Shown in pieces: positions 22,800 through 33,681 of a DNA stretch of 33,826 nucleotides; the stretch's first letter is position 1; each line of letters starts with the position of its first letter. The stretch is from Saccoglossus kowalevskii. Lineage: Eukaryota; Hemichordata; Enteropneusta; Harrimaniidae. The stretch is taken from positions 100,727-134,552 of the forward strand of contig NW_003146290.1 in the NCBI RefSeq assembly GCF_000003605.2, written 5' to 3'. The notes beneath the pieces are model-generated. The model was not told the DNA's origin, did no database searches, and was given only the letters and a program-made list of their open reading frames with translations. The position numbers and the translations under genes are program-made.

Positions 22800-23849
22800 T
22801 GGGGACAGACTAAGTAACGTCTATGCAACTTAGCATTTGCGACAAATAAGAGCCATCAGATATTTAAATAAAATACACATACTTTTACCTATGGGGCAGG
22901 AAAGTTGCTTCTCTTAAGTAACGGGTATATTAATACAATAGCAAATTATAACAATAAAACATTTTTGAATGGGTTAAACATACCTAATTAAGTTCAAATG
23001 AGTTACCACTATATACATGTTACTTTATTTCATTCTTGTAAAGATTCTGTATTTTTAAAATATATTGAATAGAAAAATTCATGAACAGAATAATAATTTG
23101 CATAAATACATGAATTATGTAATATAATACATGTATTTACTATATTTGCTATATTAGCACATGTGCTTACGTAAATGAAGTAGGGGCCAAAATGAGCCAC
23201 AGCTAAATGATTCAGTATACAATGAATGCAATATTTTGTTATGTGTACATCTATTAGAGATACGCAAACGATACGCAGGAGGTGAAAGCAATCATTCATA
23301 ATGTGTCACAGATTAAAGAATCAGCTGGCAAATTTTAACAAAATCCATCCTAAAATCCAGTCTATAATGGCGTGACCTTAGTGCATTTTTTCTATGAGCC
23401 ATCTTTAAGCACAACTTGAAATTTATACACTGGACATAGTCCTATGATGTGGTAGTGGCCTACACACTATTCGATTTTAGGAATTTACCAACTCATTGTT
23501 TCTGACAATATACTTAAATTTGTTATATGAAAGCAAAAATTCTTTCAAAATCACATTTTAATATTTCATGGATTGGTCAAAGCAGATGTCACGTTCTGTT
23601 TACACTACTCAAGAAAAAACACTGTTTATCGCGCAAGTGAGCAAATAAAATTGTTATCATTGTTATCGTCTTTCGAAACTTTTTCAGCTTTTACGGTAAT
23701 CTTAGAAACATCCCCTGTGGTGAGTATTTGAGTACAAATAAGGAATACCGTATTTACTATATTAGAAGCACATCTCCATACTATTGAAATATGTCTTATT
23801 TTGACCATAGAAATGCCTCTTTACTTTTTAAGCACACATTAATGCTTCA
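22800..23849. other. AT-rich stretch with a MITE-like trace
   Basis: Near 23690-23790, ttttacggtaatct is followed by aataccgtatttactatatt and agaagcacatctcc, resembling ends of a widespread short repeat. A related string (gtatttactatatttgctat) occurs near 23134. No gene seen. Confidence 0.4.
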
Positions 23850-24135
23850 ATAAATGACACAAGACACAAGGTTTTGGCAAAAGTGGAAGGGGGAGCCAAT
23901 TGCGGACGCAGGCGTCACAGCGAACAGCTCCATGATGCGACTCGCCTGTGAATTGCATCATGACGCTGAGCGCGTGGTACCTGGTTGCAACCTTCCACCA
24001 GCAGAGACTGTACAGGCGGGCGTCATGGCTGGCGTCCTCCTGGCGGGAGCCTGCAGATAGACTCACAACCCCAGGGAGATGGACAGCGTGGGTACCCGTG
24101 TAAAGTCTGCTTGGTCTGTGGTGGAAACCCCCTTA
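23850..24135. other. GC-rich island of unknown nature
   Basis: About 285 bp stand out clearly as GC-rich against an AT-rich background (for example gcggacgcaggcgtcacag and gcgggcgtcatggctggcg). Frames are open on both strands (+ 23854-24060, - 23839-24066), which GC-rich DNA permits by chance. I found no tRNA, 5S, U1 or SRP RNA core. The self-complementary ggttgcaacc near 23983 is not a convincing pol III B box. It may be a foreign or mobile insertion, or an exon of an unrecognised gene. Confidence 0.4.
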
Positions 24136-25214
24136 CCTGTTTATTGCTAAGGTTGTTCATGAGCAGATAAACATGAGTTACACTTGAGTGAGATCGGTAA
24201 TGGTATAGAAATTGGTTATATAGAGACCTTTGCATGAATGGGTGGGTGGGAGGTCTGCTGAGACGATGTGTATCGTACGGTGCGGCAAAACGAACTGATG
24301 CTTGAAGAGGATGCGAGCACAGATAAGCGAATGAACAGTCTGGCGTTAATTAATGAAAATCTGACTGAAGGACGAAATGTGAGCAAATATTGCATGAAGT
24401 ACAATGTGGCATGGGAGGTGTCAAATATGAAAGGCGGATGCCAGCTTGGTCAATGCATGTCATAATTGAGCATTAACACAGATTATAAATTATATTCATA
24501 ATCATACTATACTATAATCATACTATAAGAGCTAATAAAATACTGGTACAGACTAAACACACTTCCAGAAATTCATGCATTACAAAGTGCAATACAAAAA
24601 TATTGAAAAATCATGGGGACATTTGAATTTAAATAACTTAAGTGAAACAATATATAACAAATATCAATCAATTTAAAAAAATTATGAACCATAAATTAAC
24701 AAACGAGTCTAAACAGTCCCAGAAGGAACAATTAAATATTTGTTTAAATAATCAATATGAGGGAAACAAATTAGAAAAAATAGCTTAAATTAAATAGTTG
24801 TGACAAGGTTGGAATCAGTGACCATAATTTGGAAATAGAATTAGACAGAAGAAAATCACTAAGAAGAAAAGAATAGACTTTGTAAAACATGCAATGAAAA
24901 AGTAGTCAAGGATGAAATTCACTTCATTCTGCATAATGAATTATATAAAGAAAAAAGCATATTCTTATTTAAAGAACAACAACAAACCAGAAAGAGAAAA
25001 AACTAAGTAACTTGTAATAATTGTACTATTGCAATGGTCAAACAATACAATATACAAAATTGAATAAGAACAAAAGGGTTTATTTAATAGATATTTTTTA
25101 ATAGTTTCTCATCATGTATTGTATGTTTTCGTCTGGGAAATGTGTTTTATGTTTTGTCTTTCCACACAATACCCTCAGATGGTACTTGTTGAGTAATAAC
25201 AATTATTATTGTTA
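24136..25214. other. AT-rich stretch after the GC-rich island
   Basis: A 65-codon + frame (24268-24465) beginning TVRQNELMLEEDASTDKR adjoins the GC-rich island and may belong to the same insertion. The remainder is AT-rich with no support for a gene. Confidence 0.35.
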
Positions 25215-25345
25215 TGTACCATGTTTCAAGTGTTCAGTAGAAAAGCTGAAAATTGACTAAAAACTTAATCAGATCTGTGCATTGTCCAAGGGCATCTGGG
25301 TCTCTTCAATGTAGCAAGTTTCATTGAAAACTTATGAGTGGTTCT
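25215..25345. repeat. Dispersed single unit related to the 141-bp array
   Basis: The order tatgtaccatgtttcaa, agtagaaaagctgaaaatt, taatcagatctgtgcattgt and caagtttcattgaaaa matches the unit order in the 10048-11060 array, diverged and isolated. Confidence 0.6.
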
Positions 25346-28300
25346 TGACCAAGCAGTTTATTATAAGATTTATTATAGGATGTTCTTAGATAACATTTCT
25401 AGGTTATCAGATTATATGTCATAAAAATATAGAACGTACAGTATTTTTTTTATCTGTGGCTGTATTATAACAGAGATGAAATGACTTTTGCTATTGATAC
25501 GCATTCTATTTCATTGTGAATTACAGTAATATCTATAGTGATACTTTATCACTTGTAAGCCAGACTACAAAAGTTCACAGACCCTCCCTAACTGACCGAC
25601 CTACCGACCACTGACCTACATGTACATATACACATTACAACAGTATAAAATGTTTGAAAGGATTATTAGCGTTGACTGAAATGATGAAAAGGATGTTACA
25701 GATGTGATTTTTTTTTACTTTCTTACTTCAGTTATTTCACATCACAAGTGGAGAAAACAGCCACCAATCAATCATATTGAATCCAAGAATGAAAAAATGC
25801 ATGATATTTTAATTCATCTCTATGCAGACTATTGTTCAAATCTACTTATACAAGGTGAAGAAATCAAGAGTAACAGACCTGACTGACTGATGGATGGATG
25901 GATGAAGACCAATCTACAATTATTATCTACAAGCAAGTTGAGGAATACCTATTTTATTTTTTTCATGAACAAGTTCTGTAAAGCAATGAACAAATTCTTC
26001 TGTGTATTATACACGGATGAGCCAATCAATAAAACTACTAAGTACATATTTCTATGTTTACATGCAAAGACACACAATAGTATACTCATTTGGGTTTGTA
26101 GACATCAATTAAAAATATAAACACTACCGACAAAAAATGGATATCAGCAATAGAGAAAGAAAGGAGAAATACTGTTGTGTATTCACAAAAGAACCAGACT
26201 TTCAGCAGACAGTCACATGCATAAATGCCTATTTTTTCCCACTGATCCATTCAAACTGATTAAATCAATAGAAACGCATGAAAAATGCATAAGATATTCA
26301 ACCACGGTACTCAGAGGAAAGATCATGCCAGACTCTTGGCAGACATAACAGTTACGTCATTGGAGACAAAGGAATTATCAACATCCCAGCCCCAGCCCCA
26401 GGCTATTGCGTATGCTGTATAGTGAGCGGAATTTGGATTATTTTCTCAACCAGTTCTAACAATTTAATCAAAGAAACCTTTAAAAGAACTGCTGTGTGCT
26501 GAGGTTATTGGAGGTATATAAAGAATCAGGCCCACTTCAGGTTGAAAAAGTATTATGGCCAAACTGGTCATCAAGTCACTGTTTTGTCATGAATTTCAGT
26601 CCTACCATATACAGTACGAGAAATACTGTAAAGCATTCAGCAAAATTTATTTTTGTTTAGCAAATTATCAGTAAATAAATAGGCCATTAATGAATAGGTA
26701 GTGGGAGCCCTGAAAATCTAGTGTTTCATACTGACTATCTCCGCACCCCTTCACTACTCCACCGGATGTACAGCAGTAAAAATACATGTCTCAGTTTGAA
26801 GACATCATCTGAACAAGCATGGTTTTTGTCAGAGGATTATAAAGTTAGATAAACAATAGAACTCAATTATTACTTCAATAAAACAATGGAGGCAATTACA
26901 TACTGTTATGTGAATTAGTTGATCCATGTACCTATGTTATTTTCCTGAAGGAACACTGCTAAACAGGAACTAATAAGCACATGTTACCCTGACCCCATGC
27001 AGTAATATTAGACGATTTTGTTGGTTTCTGTAGCAAATATTACATTATGTCAATTACATGTAGGCTTATTATAATAGTTCACGATACAAATAACATATTT
27101 GCATGAAGCAGCAACAACTTACTCCACAGTAAAATTCTGTAGTAATTTGAGTAATTCATTCATCATTACAACACAACTAGCTACAGACTGAAATAAAACT
27201 AGGAAATAATGAAGAATCCAGACAAAATTCTTATTGTTTAAGGTATTTCCATCACCCAGACAGTCTTCACACATATGCAGACCAGCTGTTCAGGGTATAA
27301 TTTCCAAACATGGGCATCAGAAGCAAAATACTCACAGGAAATTAGTAAAATGATGACTAACTATTACTATTATTTAATAAGTTTATTGCTATATATAGGC
27401 CACAAAAATTACACAACTATAAATAAATAAATAAAAAAAAAATATATGAAAATGTGACCATCAACAGTTTAGTGCAATGCCTCTTTCTTAGACATAAGCT
27501 TTGATATGTTATTTTTTTTTATTTGGGATCATGTAGGTCAAAAGAGTCACTAAATTGTAGTACCAGTAATTAAGCGTGACAGAGGGGTATTCAAAAAGAA
27601 AGTGAAACAATACAGCAAGATTCGCACAATATACATGTCTTTAAAGCCATCCAAATTATGTCTGTCCAGTTTCAATAGCCAGAGTGTGACTGGAGCAACA
27701 TGACCATGCCAATGCCTTTTGATGCTTATAAAGCCCTTTTAGAATATATTTAAATATTTGTGGAAAATACATTCATGCTGATAAAATCACTTATCAGGCA
27801 GTTGAAAATATGACCTTGGCATGAACTATTTAAGGGTGATATTTCACATTTACCAGAACATAATCAGTAGTGGTTGGTAATATTATTGAAGAACTCAACA
27901 TAAACAAATATCAAAATGATGTCTTGTGATATTGTTTTTATGCAACAGATGAGAACAATTTTAATGAGATTTTAAGGGCCAGGTAGACTTTCTTATGACT
28001 AGACTATTGACATTGAGCAGATAGTAATTTATAGCTTTTATTTTAACAATTCACAAAAAGTAAATTAAAGTAAACTTTAAAGTAAATTTGTAGCACCCGA
28101 ATGTAGGAATTCATGTTGGTTGGATTGCTAGAGGAAAAAAAAATTAGATAGGTCCAACCATGGAGCTAAAATGGTCCAACCAACAGACCAATCATACATG
28201 ATATGTAGATAGAATAGTGTCAAAACATAAACTATTTTATTCAAACACAACAGAATCATAAAGAAATTATACACGTCTAATTTTAACATGTTGCCTATAC

Positions 28301-29399
28301 ATTGAATATGCACTGCAACGACCCCTATACCCCATTATTTGTTTTACGTACAAAATACCAATCATCTGGTTGCCATTGTTTTAAGGTAAATTTATCTGAT
28401 AAATAACATTAACTTTTTTTGCTTTTCTATAATATTATAACTGTCTACTAACTGGAAAAGTATGCAAAAAACCCTTAAAAACGTCAGACAAGGTATAACA
28501 TGTAAATCTTCTACACCAGTAAATTCTTGCTCAAACATGCAATTAGTAACAATAAATCAACTCCATGAGCAGTCTGTTAATGTTCAACTCAGACAGCCAC
28601 TATGTGAGGGCACCTGATCAGTATTTTACAGTAAGAATTCTTAGAATAAAAGTCAACTATCGATAGGATAAACAGTAAAAGCATAAAAATTTGGCATTAC
28701 TATTTACATGTTATCCATTCACTACTTAGGGTCAGAATATCATCACTTTGTACTTAATTTAAAACCGGACTATGCATGCTGCAGAAAAATACTGTTGCCA
28801 GACATAAAACCCTTGCAGTCAAGCTAAAATACCTACAAATCCCTGTCAATATTTATGATCAAACTGACTGGTTTTTAATTTAAGGTGGATCAAATGTTTT
28901 CAGTATTTTGAACACAATGATTTAATGATTTCATAAATATAAATTGAGGTATTTGTCCTCACATTTTTTATCAGACATGTTTTTTAAATAATTTAAAGCA
29001 AGATTTAATTTCTTTGTTTGATGAAGGCTTTCAGTGTTCTGGATTTTTCCAATTCAGACTACTTAAGCAATTCAAAGATTAATTGCTTGATCCATAGACT
29101 TAATAGAATTAGATTTAATTTTATAACAGTTTTTTTACATACTGTATAACAGTCAACAATACATTTTCCTCAGTCTGTAATCTATCCAGTCTACTTTTCT
29201 ATTTCATTGTTTCAAAAAATGTTTGAAGTGCAACAGAGCCACACACACACTGTTTACCACTAGTTGTCTGGTGAAACTCTGGTTGGAAGCAATACTTTTG
29301 GAAATAAAAAATGAGTAAATGTTCAACTATTTTTCTACATTCAAAGAATTAGTAGGTGAATAGGACTTAACATGAAGGTTCTTTACAAAACCCGATATA
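25346..29399. other. Long AT-rich stretch without a recognisable gene
   Basis: A gatg/gact short repeat lies at about 25883-25908 and a ccccag run at about 26388-26402. Open frames (25704-26120, 28128-28313) lack domains and splice context. I see nothing that can be assigned. Confidence 0.5.
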
Positions 29400-29410
29400 T
29401 TTAATTTAAT
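29400..29410 (-). terminator. Possible polyadenylation signals ATTAAA
   Basis: Two overlapping ATTAAA hexamers on the - strand (29400-29405 and 29405-29410) lie about 195 nt downstream of the micro-gene stop codon. This is the common variant of AATAAA. Confidence 0.3.
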
Positions 29411-29603
29411 TTAGCTGTTTATATGTCTGTTCGACTACCTGTGTACGTGTGGGAGTGTCTGTCTAGACGTCTGGGCAGAAATCTGAATAACGTCTGGTAA
29501 ACTTGTGTCCCATGACGCAACAGAAGGATAATGCACCCGATATAAATATCAAGAACCTGACAGTATTGTTATATGTTATCATGAAAATCAATAAATGCCA
29601 GAC

Positions 29604-30181
29604 TCAGTAAAATGAAGCCAAATGAACACAAAAAGCTGCAACCCCCACTAAGAAAATCGTGAGGTCTTTTATGTTGACTGTCTGGGTCGCGTCTGGGGCA
29701 CACGTGTGCGTCAACATTTGAGGAAATTCTGCAAAAAGATAAGAATTTTATCCCATGACAAGTGTCAGTCGACAATCTAAGTAATTATTACAAAATACGT
29801 AGACACCAATTGTTAAGCGAACAATTCTACCATTAAAACACTAGCTACCTTTCTGGTTATGACGATCGAGTGAGTGGACTCTCGAGTACAGTCATAGTTG
29901 TGCAGTTACTATGTACGTATCGACGCGACACCGACCGTGCAATTCGCGCATTATGTATGTGTATTTTACAAAACATAGACACAATGACACGTAGAATGTC
30001 TTACCTTTAGAACTTGCCACATGTGACAGTGAAATGACTGAAACAGAAAAAAAAGTGTTAATCGTTTAAGATGCAATCCGGAAGTTGAGTACGAGAAACC
30101 GGAAATACAATAAAAGTAGAGAAAACACTTGCACTTACCGAATAAGCTAATGCATACTAAAGAATCAGCATAAAGTTCCAT
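29604..30181 (-). CDS. Candidate three-exon micro-gene: 66-aa secreted, possibly GPI-anchored peptide
   Basis: The - strand exons are 30181-30139 (ATG in a strong GAGATGG context, donor G|gtaagt), 30037-30005 (33 nt, acceptor ctgtttcag, donor AAAG|gtaaga) and 29728-29604 (acceptor ctttttgcag, stop TGA). All junctions are phase 1. The product starts MELYADSLVCISLFVISLSH, a signal peptide with likely cleavage after VAS or nearby. A short polar stretch with TCAPDATQT follows, and the chain ends in about 20 hydrophobic residues (LTIFLVGVAAFCVHLASFY) running to the last residue. A tail with no cytoplasmic residues suggests a GPI signal or tail anchor. The layout matches CD52 in size and order, though I claim no homology. 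Upstream CpG-rich sequence, a CCAAT box and a YY1-like site support transcription. The weakest point is the 33-nt exon 2; omitting it also keeps the frame. Confidence 0.42.
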
Positions 30182-30257
30182 CTCTTGATACAAGGCCACT
30201 GTAAATTTGGCAAAGAAATACTGCTTGAGCCGTTTACACAGGTGACATCCTCAAAAT

Positions 30258-30281
30258 TTAGAAGTTGTACCGCCGCGCCAT
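30258..30281 (-). other. Upstream ORF (7 codons) ahead of the micro-gene
   Basis: ATGGCGCGGCGGTACAACTT opens a 7-codon frame (MARRYNF) closed by TAA, 76 nt before the main ATG, with an A at -3 and G at +4. If transcription starts upstream, it could damp translation of the downstream frame. Confidence 0.35.
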
Positions 30282-30285
30282 GTTG
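30271..30285 (-). promoter_or_regulatory. YY1-like element overlapping the uORF start
   Basis: On the - strand, CAACATGGCGCGGCG resembles the YY1 core AANATGGCGGC, typical just downstream of TSSs of CpG-type promoters. Confidence 0.3.
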
Positions 30286-30309
30286 TACGTCAGACGAAAA
30301 TTTTGTTTG

Positions 30310-30358
30310 CGCATGGTCGCCTGGTTAGCCGAAGATTTCCGGAGATTTCCGATTGGCA
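30310..30358 (-). promoter_or_regulatory. CCAAT box and ETS-like site, micro-gene promoter
   Basis: On the + strand gattgg (about 30350-30355) gives CCAATC on the - strand, about 170 bp before the micro-gene ATG. Next to it, ttccggagatttccg contains an ETS-type TTCCGG. The surroundings are CpG-rich relative to the window. Confidence 0.35.
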
Positions 30359-30696
30359 ATTACGTGATGCAGTAGCGTTGGAAAAGTAGTTTTATGATAA
30401 GTCCAGGACAAACAAACTAAGAACGATATCGAATACAATTCTAAGACAAGGGAACAATGCACATTTGATGACAATCAAACATTATTTATAATACGAAATT
30501 AAATAATGCAAACCACTGGTACTGAGGTATGGTCAAAGTACAAGGACAAGTATTGCTAATTGTGGCGGCCGGGAGGTAGTGGTCCCTCATCACTTCGATT
30601 GCTGTTGATATTTACCAATCGACTGTTTGCGCTATTTAATTCTGTTCGTATGGAATTTGAACAACCATTTTAATTAATTACACTGTAATTACACTG

Positions 30697-30700
<4 letters not shown>

Positions 30701-30751
<51 letters not shown>
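30701..30751. repeat. (TA)n microsatellite, about 25 units
   Basis: This is an uninterrupted ta run of about 51 bp between the two divergent transcription units. Confidence 0.97.
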
Positions 30752-30753
<2 letters not shown>

Positions 30754-30912
30754 TTGTATCCAGTTCTACTTAGCATGTAGAGTGTATGGATTTGTGATGG
30801 AAAACAACATGTTGTCCAGTTGGTTTGCATTTACCTATACTATAATGGGACCGCCCCATTATAACGAGTCTGTGTTGTTGTGCACGGTATGTCTGAGCTG
30901 AATGGGCGTCTT

Positions 30913-30926
30913 GTTGCTATAGCGAC
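30913..30926 (+). promoter_or_regulatory. RFX X-box motif upstream of the CIMIP1-like gene
   Basis: GTTGCTATAGCGAC fits the X-box pattern RYYNYY-N(1-3)-RRNRAC at every position with a 2-nt spacer. It ends 117 bp before the ATG at 31044. RFX factors bind X-boxes in promoters of ciliary genes, which agrees with the identity of the downstream gene. Confidence 0.65.
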
Positions 30927-31043
30927 CCTGCCTTATAGCCGCGGTATCCTGTACACGCTATCCGTGTGTGACGGGATTTTCGCTTTAATTCTTTTGCCAA
31001 ACAGTAACGGAAATAGGTCGATTTTGTGCATTTAAAGTCGAAT

Positions 31044-31290
31044 ATGGCAGACAAAGCCGGTGGTAAAGCTTTAGCAGGGTTCAATTTCGTCGCTCAGGAC
31101 CAGATTTGGTAAGGAAATCATACTGTGAATCATGATCACTTTGTTTATCGTCAATTGTGTTTGTTTTGTTTTTTAAAGTTACTGAAGTTTATGTTATATT
31201 TGTTGCAGGAAAGACCACGTAAAATACGAAGAAGACTCTAGGAAAAGTTGGCCACAACATTGGGGCTTTTTGAAAACAACATATAGAGAC
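31044..31290 (+). CDS. CIMIP1: CIMIP1 (C20orf85-like) ciliary microtubule inner protein, exons 1-2, partial
   Basis: Exon 1 (31044-31108) starts at ATG and encodes MADKAGGKALAGFNFVAQDQ followed by I and two bases of the next codon, then donor TG|gtaagg. Exon 2 (31209-31290) follows acceptor tttgttgcag and restores the frame: WKDHVKYEEDSRKSWPQHWG, then FLKTTYRD, and donor gtgagt in phase 0. The spliced pieces VAQDQIWK and SWPQHWGFL correspond to the conserved N-terminal core of human C20orf85 (QDEIWK and NWPQNWGFL, recalled from the family). Members are small proteins of roughly 130-140 residues in motile cilia, described as axonemal microtubule inner proteins. About 49 residues are present here. 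The C-terminal half, normally with an RPVTP-type motif and a GW-containing segment, was not found before the right edge, so intron 2 exceeds 2.5 kb. The first ATG of the exon fixes the start. An upstream X-box supports ciliary regulation. Confidence 0.87.
31109..31208 (+). other. CIMIP1 intron 1
   Basis: This 100-bp gt...ag intron has donor gtaagg, a T-rich 3' half and acceptor ttgttgcag. It interrupts the Trp codon (TG|G), phase 2. Confidence 0.85.
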
Positions 31291-33681
31291 GTGAGTACAT
31301 ACTGTGGGGTTAAGCGTGACGTAGGAGATGCCCTTTGGGGATTTCAGCTGCAACGTATCGACGAATTGTTTGCGTAGGCAGCCAAAAGGATGCGACCTCT
31401 GCTCTTGTTGCGTCTAGAAACAGCTATCATAGTCTGTAGTCGTTAACACAACGTTGCTGTGATGAATACTGTGTAGATTTCAAAAGTCTAGAGTTGCAAT
31501 CGGCACATGCGACGAAATGAGATAAATTTGTTTTGGCACATAGATTGTTTCCCGACAAACCGATGGCCGAATGTAGGTTATAAAACGTATCCGCAACTTT
31601 AATAAGCTTCAACAATTTGACATGTTTTTAATTCACTCAATGTAATGGCATTGGTTCGTCTATTTTAATTAACTTGTTGCAGAGTTCATCTCAGACAGCA
31701 ACACGCACCTTAGTCAGATTTGTCTTTTCCTAGCAGTTTTTTCTTTTCTTCTTCTTCTTGTCTTTATTTGTTTTTGTTGTTAGTTTTTCCATTATTTTTC
31801 AATTGTAACCCTTTTCATCTCTTCCGAGGAATGTTGTGTGTTAATAAAATAAAAATACATGCAACCATAGCCAGTTTGACCCATATCGCACCGGACTTGT
31901 TTGTCCACATGATCGGCATAATCATTAGTTGATAAGGGGACAGTTTATTCATAGTGGAAATAAACAAGTTTCATGTTTCGCCTTTACAAATATAATTGTA
32001 AACAACATTTTTGCTAATCAAATTTTGTGTTCTTTTCTACATCTGTATTGCATTTATAATAATCATACGGACGCAATAAAGATTATTATTATTACGCAAA
32101 GCATTGCCGACAGACTACCGATGTCTGACGCAAAGATTTTGAGAAAAGATTGCGGGGAAACGCATGCGCACGTGTTTTTCTTTAAATGAGTGTACTTTGA
32201 ACGAGACTGGATGTATTAATTCCTAAGCAAACTCCCTTCCATGAATTTTATGAAATAAGCAAGAAAGAACCATGTGAAGTTTTTCACTTTCTTAGGGACT
32301 TGAGCATACAGTTCACCTACCGGTGACCACCTCCCTAGGTTGTACAGCAGATCATAATGTATGGACCGACATGCACTTATCAGGTCATGACTTATTGTTG
32401 CCATCACCAATCTAACTGATTCTCCATCAAGATTACAATGTTGACTTTGTCTTCTTATAGTTGTTTCCCCCAATAGCTCCATCAATACCCCTCTCATTAA
32501 TAGCCCCTTCCATATTGTTTATATGGACCAGTTGGACTGTCCAGTAATTCCCAGTGAATTTGTTCAGATGGTTTAAACTGTCTATAACCTATTCATTGTT
32601 ATAGTACATGTAAGACTATCCCATGTATCCAGTAACCCCTACTACTGTGGTTTGGGCTACTAGTATATCAATATGTAATACCAGTAATAGCCCACAACTC
32701 CATTGTTATTTTTTTGTACTGTCCAACATAAGCCCCCCCTCGAGCAGTTTTAGGTGATTGTGGGTGTCCTAGCCCCCTTCAGCCTTGGATGGGTTTCCCC
32801 TCCCAAAAATATTCTTATTTGAAGTAGGCAGTCAATGTTATTAGCCCATTATGTTTACACAAAGACATGTCAGATCCAGCTTTATGGTCATTAAAGCAGT
32901 GAGATTTGTAGTTTTCAAGAAAAAGTCGAAAAAGTAAAAAGTCAATGCAGACGCCAACGGATAATCACTCATATGATAAGCTCCACTCGACAAACAACAG
33001 TGGACCTAAAAAGCAAAAGTTTTATTTACAGTTTTGGAATATCACTTTTAGGTTAGCAGATGTTGGCGAAATGTCAACCTTTCTGATTTCTATCATAATT
33101 ACACTATTAACCTGACTATGATTCTGTGGCATTAAAAACCAGTTACATTTCTGTATCTCTGAACTGATAGTAACCTCAGATTACATCAATCTTTACTATG
33201 TGTTGTCATAACAACACTGGTATACATGTACTAGTCATGTTGTGCACCAGCGCAATTGTGTGCATACATACCAATGCACAGTTTGCACAAGTGCCACATT
33301 TCTAAAAACTAAAAACCAGTAATTGCATTTGTTGTACACTGAATTATGCTGCTAATAGAGCTAATGCAGGATTGTTCTGAGTTTGTGAATCCACCACAAC
33401 CTATATCAATTTATTATTTATACCATATAACGCCTGTCATTCCCCAATTGATAAAACATTACAATACAAATGATTTTTCATTTCAAGTGAGCTAATAACC
33501 CCAGCATGAAACCCAGCATATGATAATTACATATTGTTTTACACACTGGCAAAAACACTGATAACAAAATATGGACAACAATTGTAAAGCAGTGGAAGCT
33601 GGGATTAATGTTAATCCATTGAATCAGTGATTGATACCTTCTGACAGTAATCTACCTCCCTTCTGTAGATTTAACCTGTCT
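31291..33681 (+). other. CIMIP1 intron 2, start; no further exon seen
   Basis: Donor gtgagt at 31291 opens an intron that does not close recognisably in the window. A 93-codon ATG-started frame on the - strand (32497-32216, including SVRLVMATISHDLISACR) has no recognised domain and is most likely chance. A repeat copy lies at 32905-33012. Confidence 0.55.
32905..33012 (+). repeat. Second copy of the 8206-type repeat 3' end
   Basis: It shares tttgtagttttcaag, aaaaagtaaaaagt, acgccaacggataatcact and tatgataagctcc with the repeat ending at 8236. It ends in a hairpin at 32979-33007 (agctccact ... agtggacct) and taaaaa. Confidence 0.8.

Noticed and set aside
23850-24135. tRNA, SRP RNA, U1 or 5S gene in the GC-rich island
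   Set aside because: No box A/B pair at proper spacing, no cloverleaf and no recognisable RNA core. The ggttgcaacc palindrome alone is not enough.
29560-29606. Selenoprotein reading of the micro-gene stop (TGA read through for about 42 more codons)
   Set aside because: The frame after TGA stays open only to a length expected by chance, there is no UxxC-type context, and I could not see a SECIS-like structure. An ordinary stop is simpler.
32216-32497. 93-codon ATG-started - strand frame inside CIMIP1 intron 2
   Set aside because: No recognisable domain, no promoter signs, and a length not unusual for chance in a window of this size.
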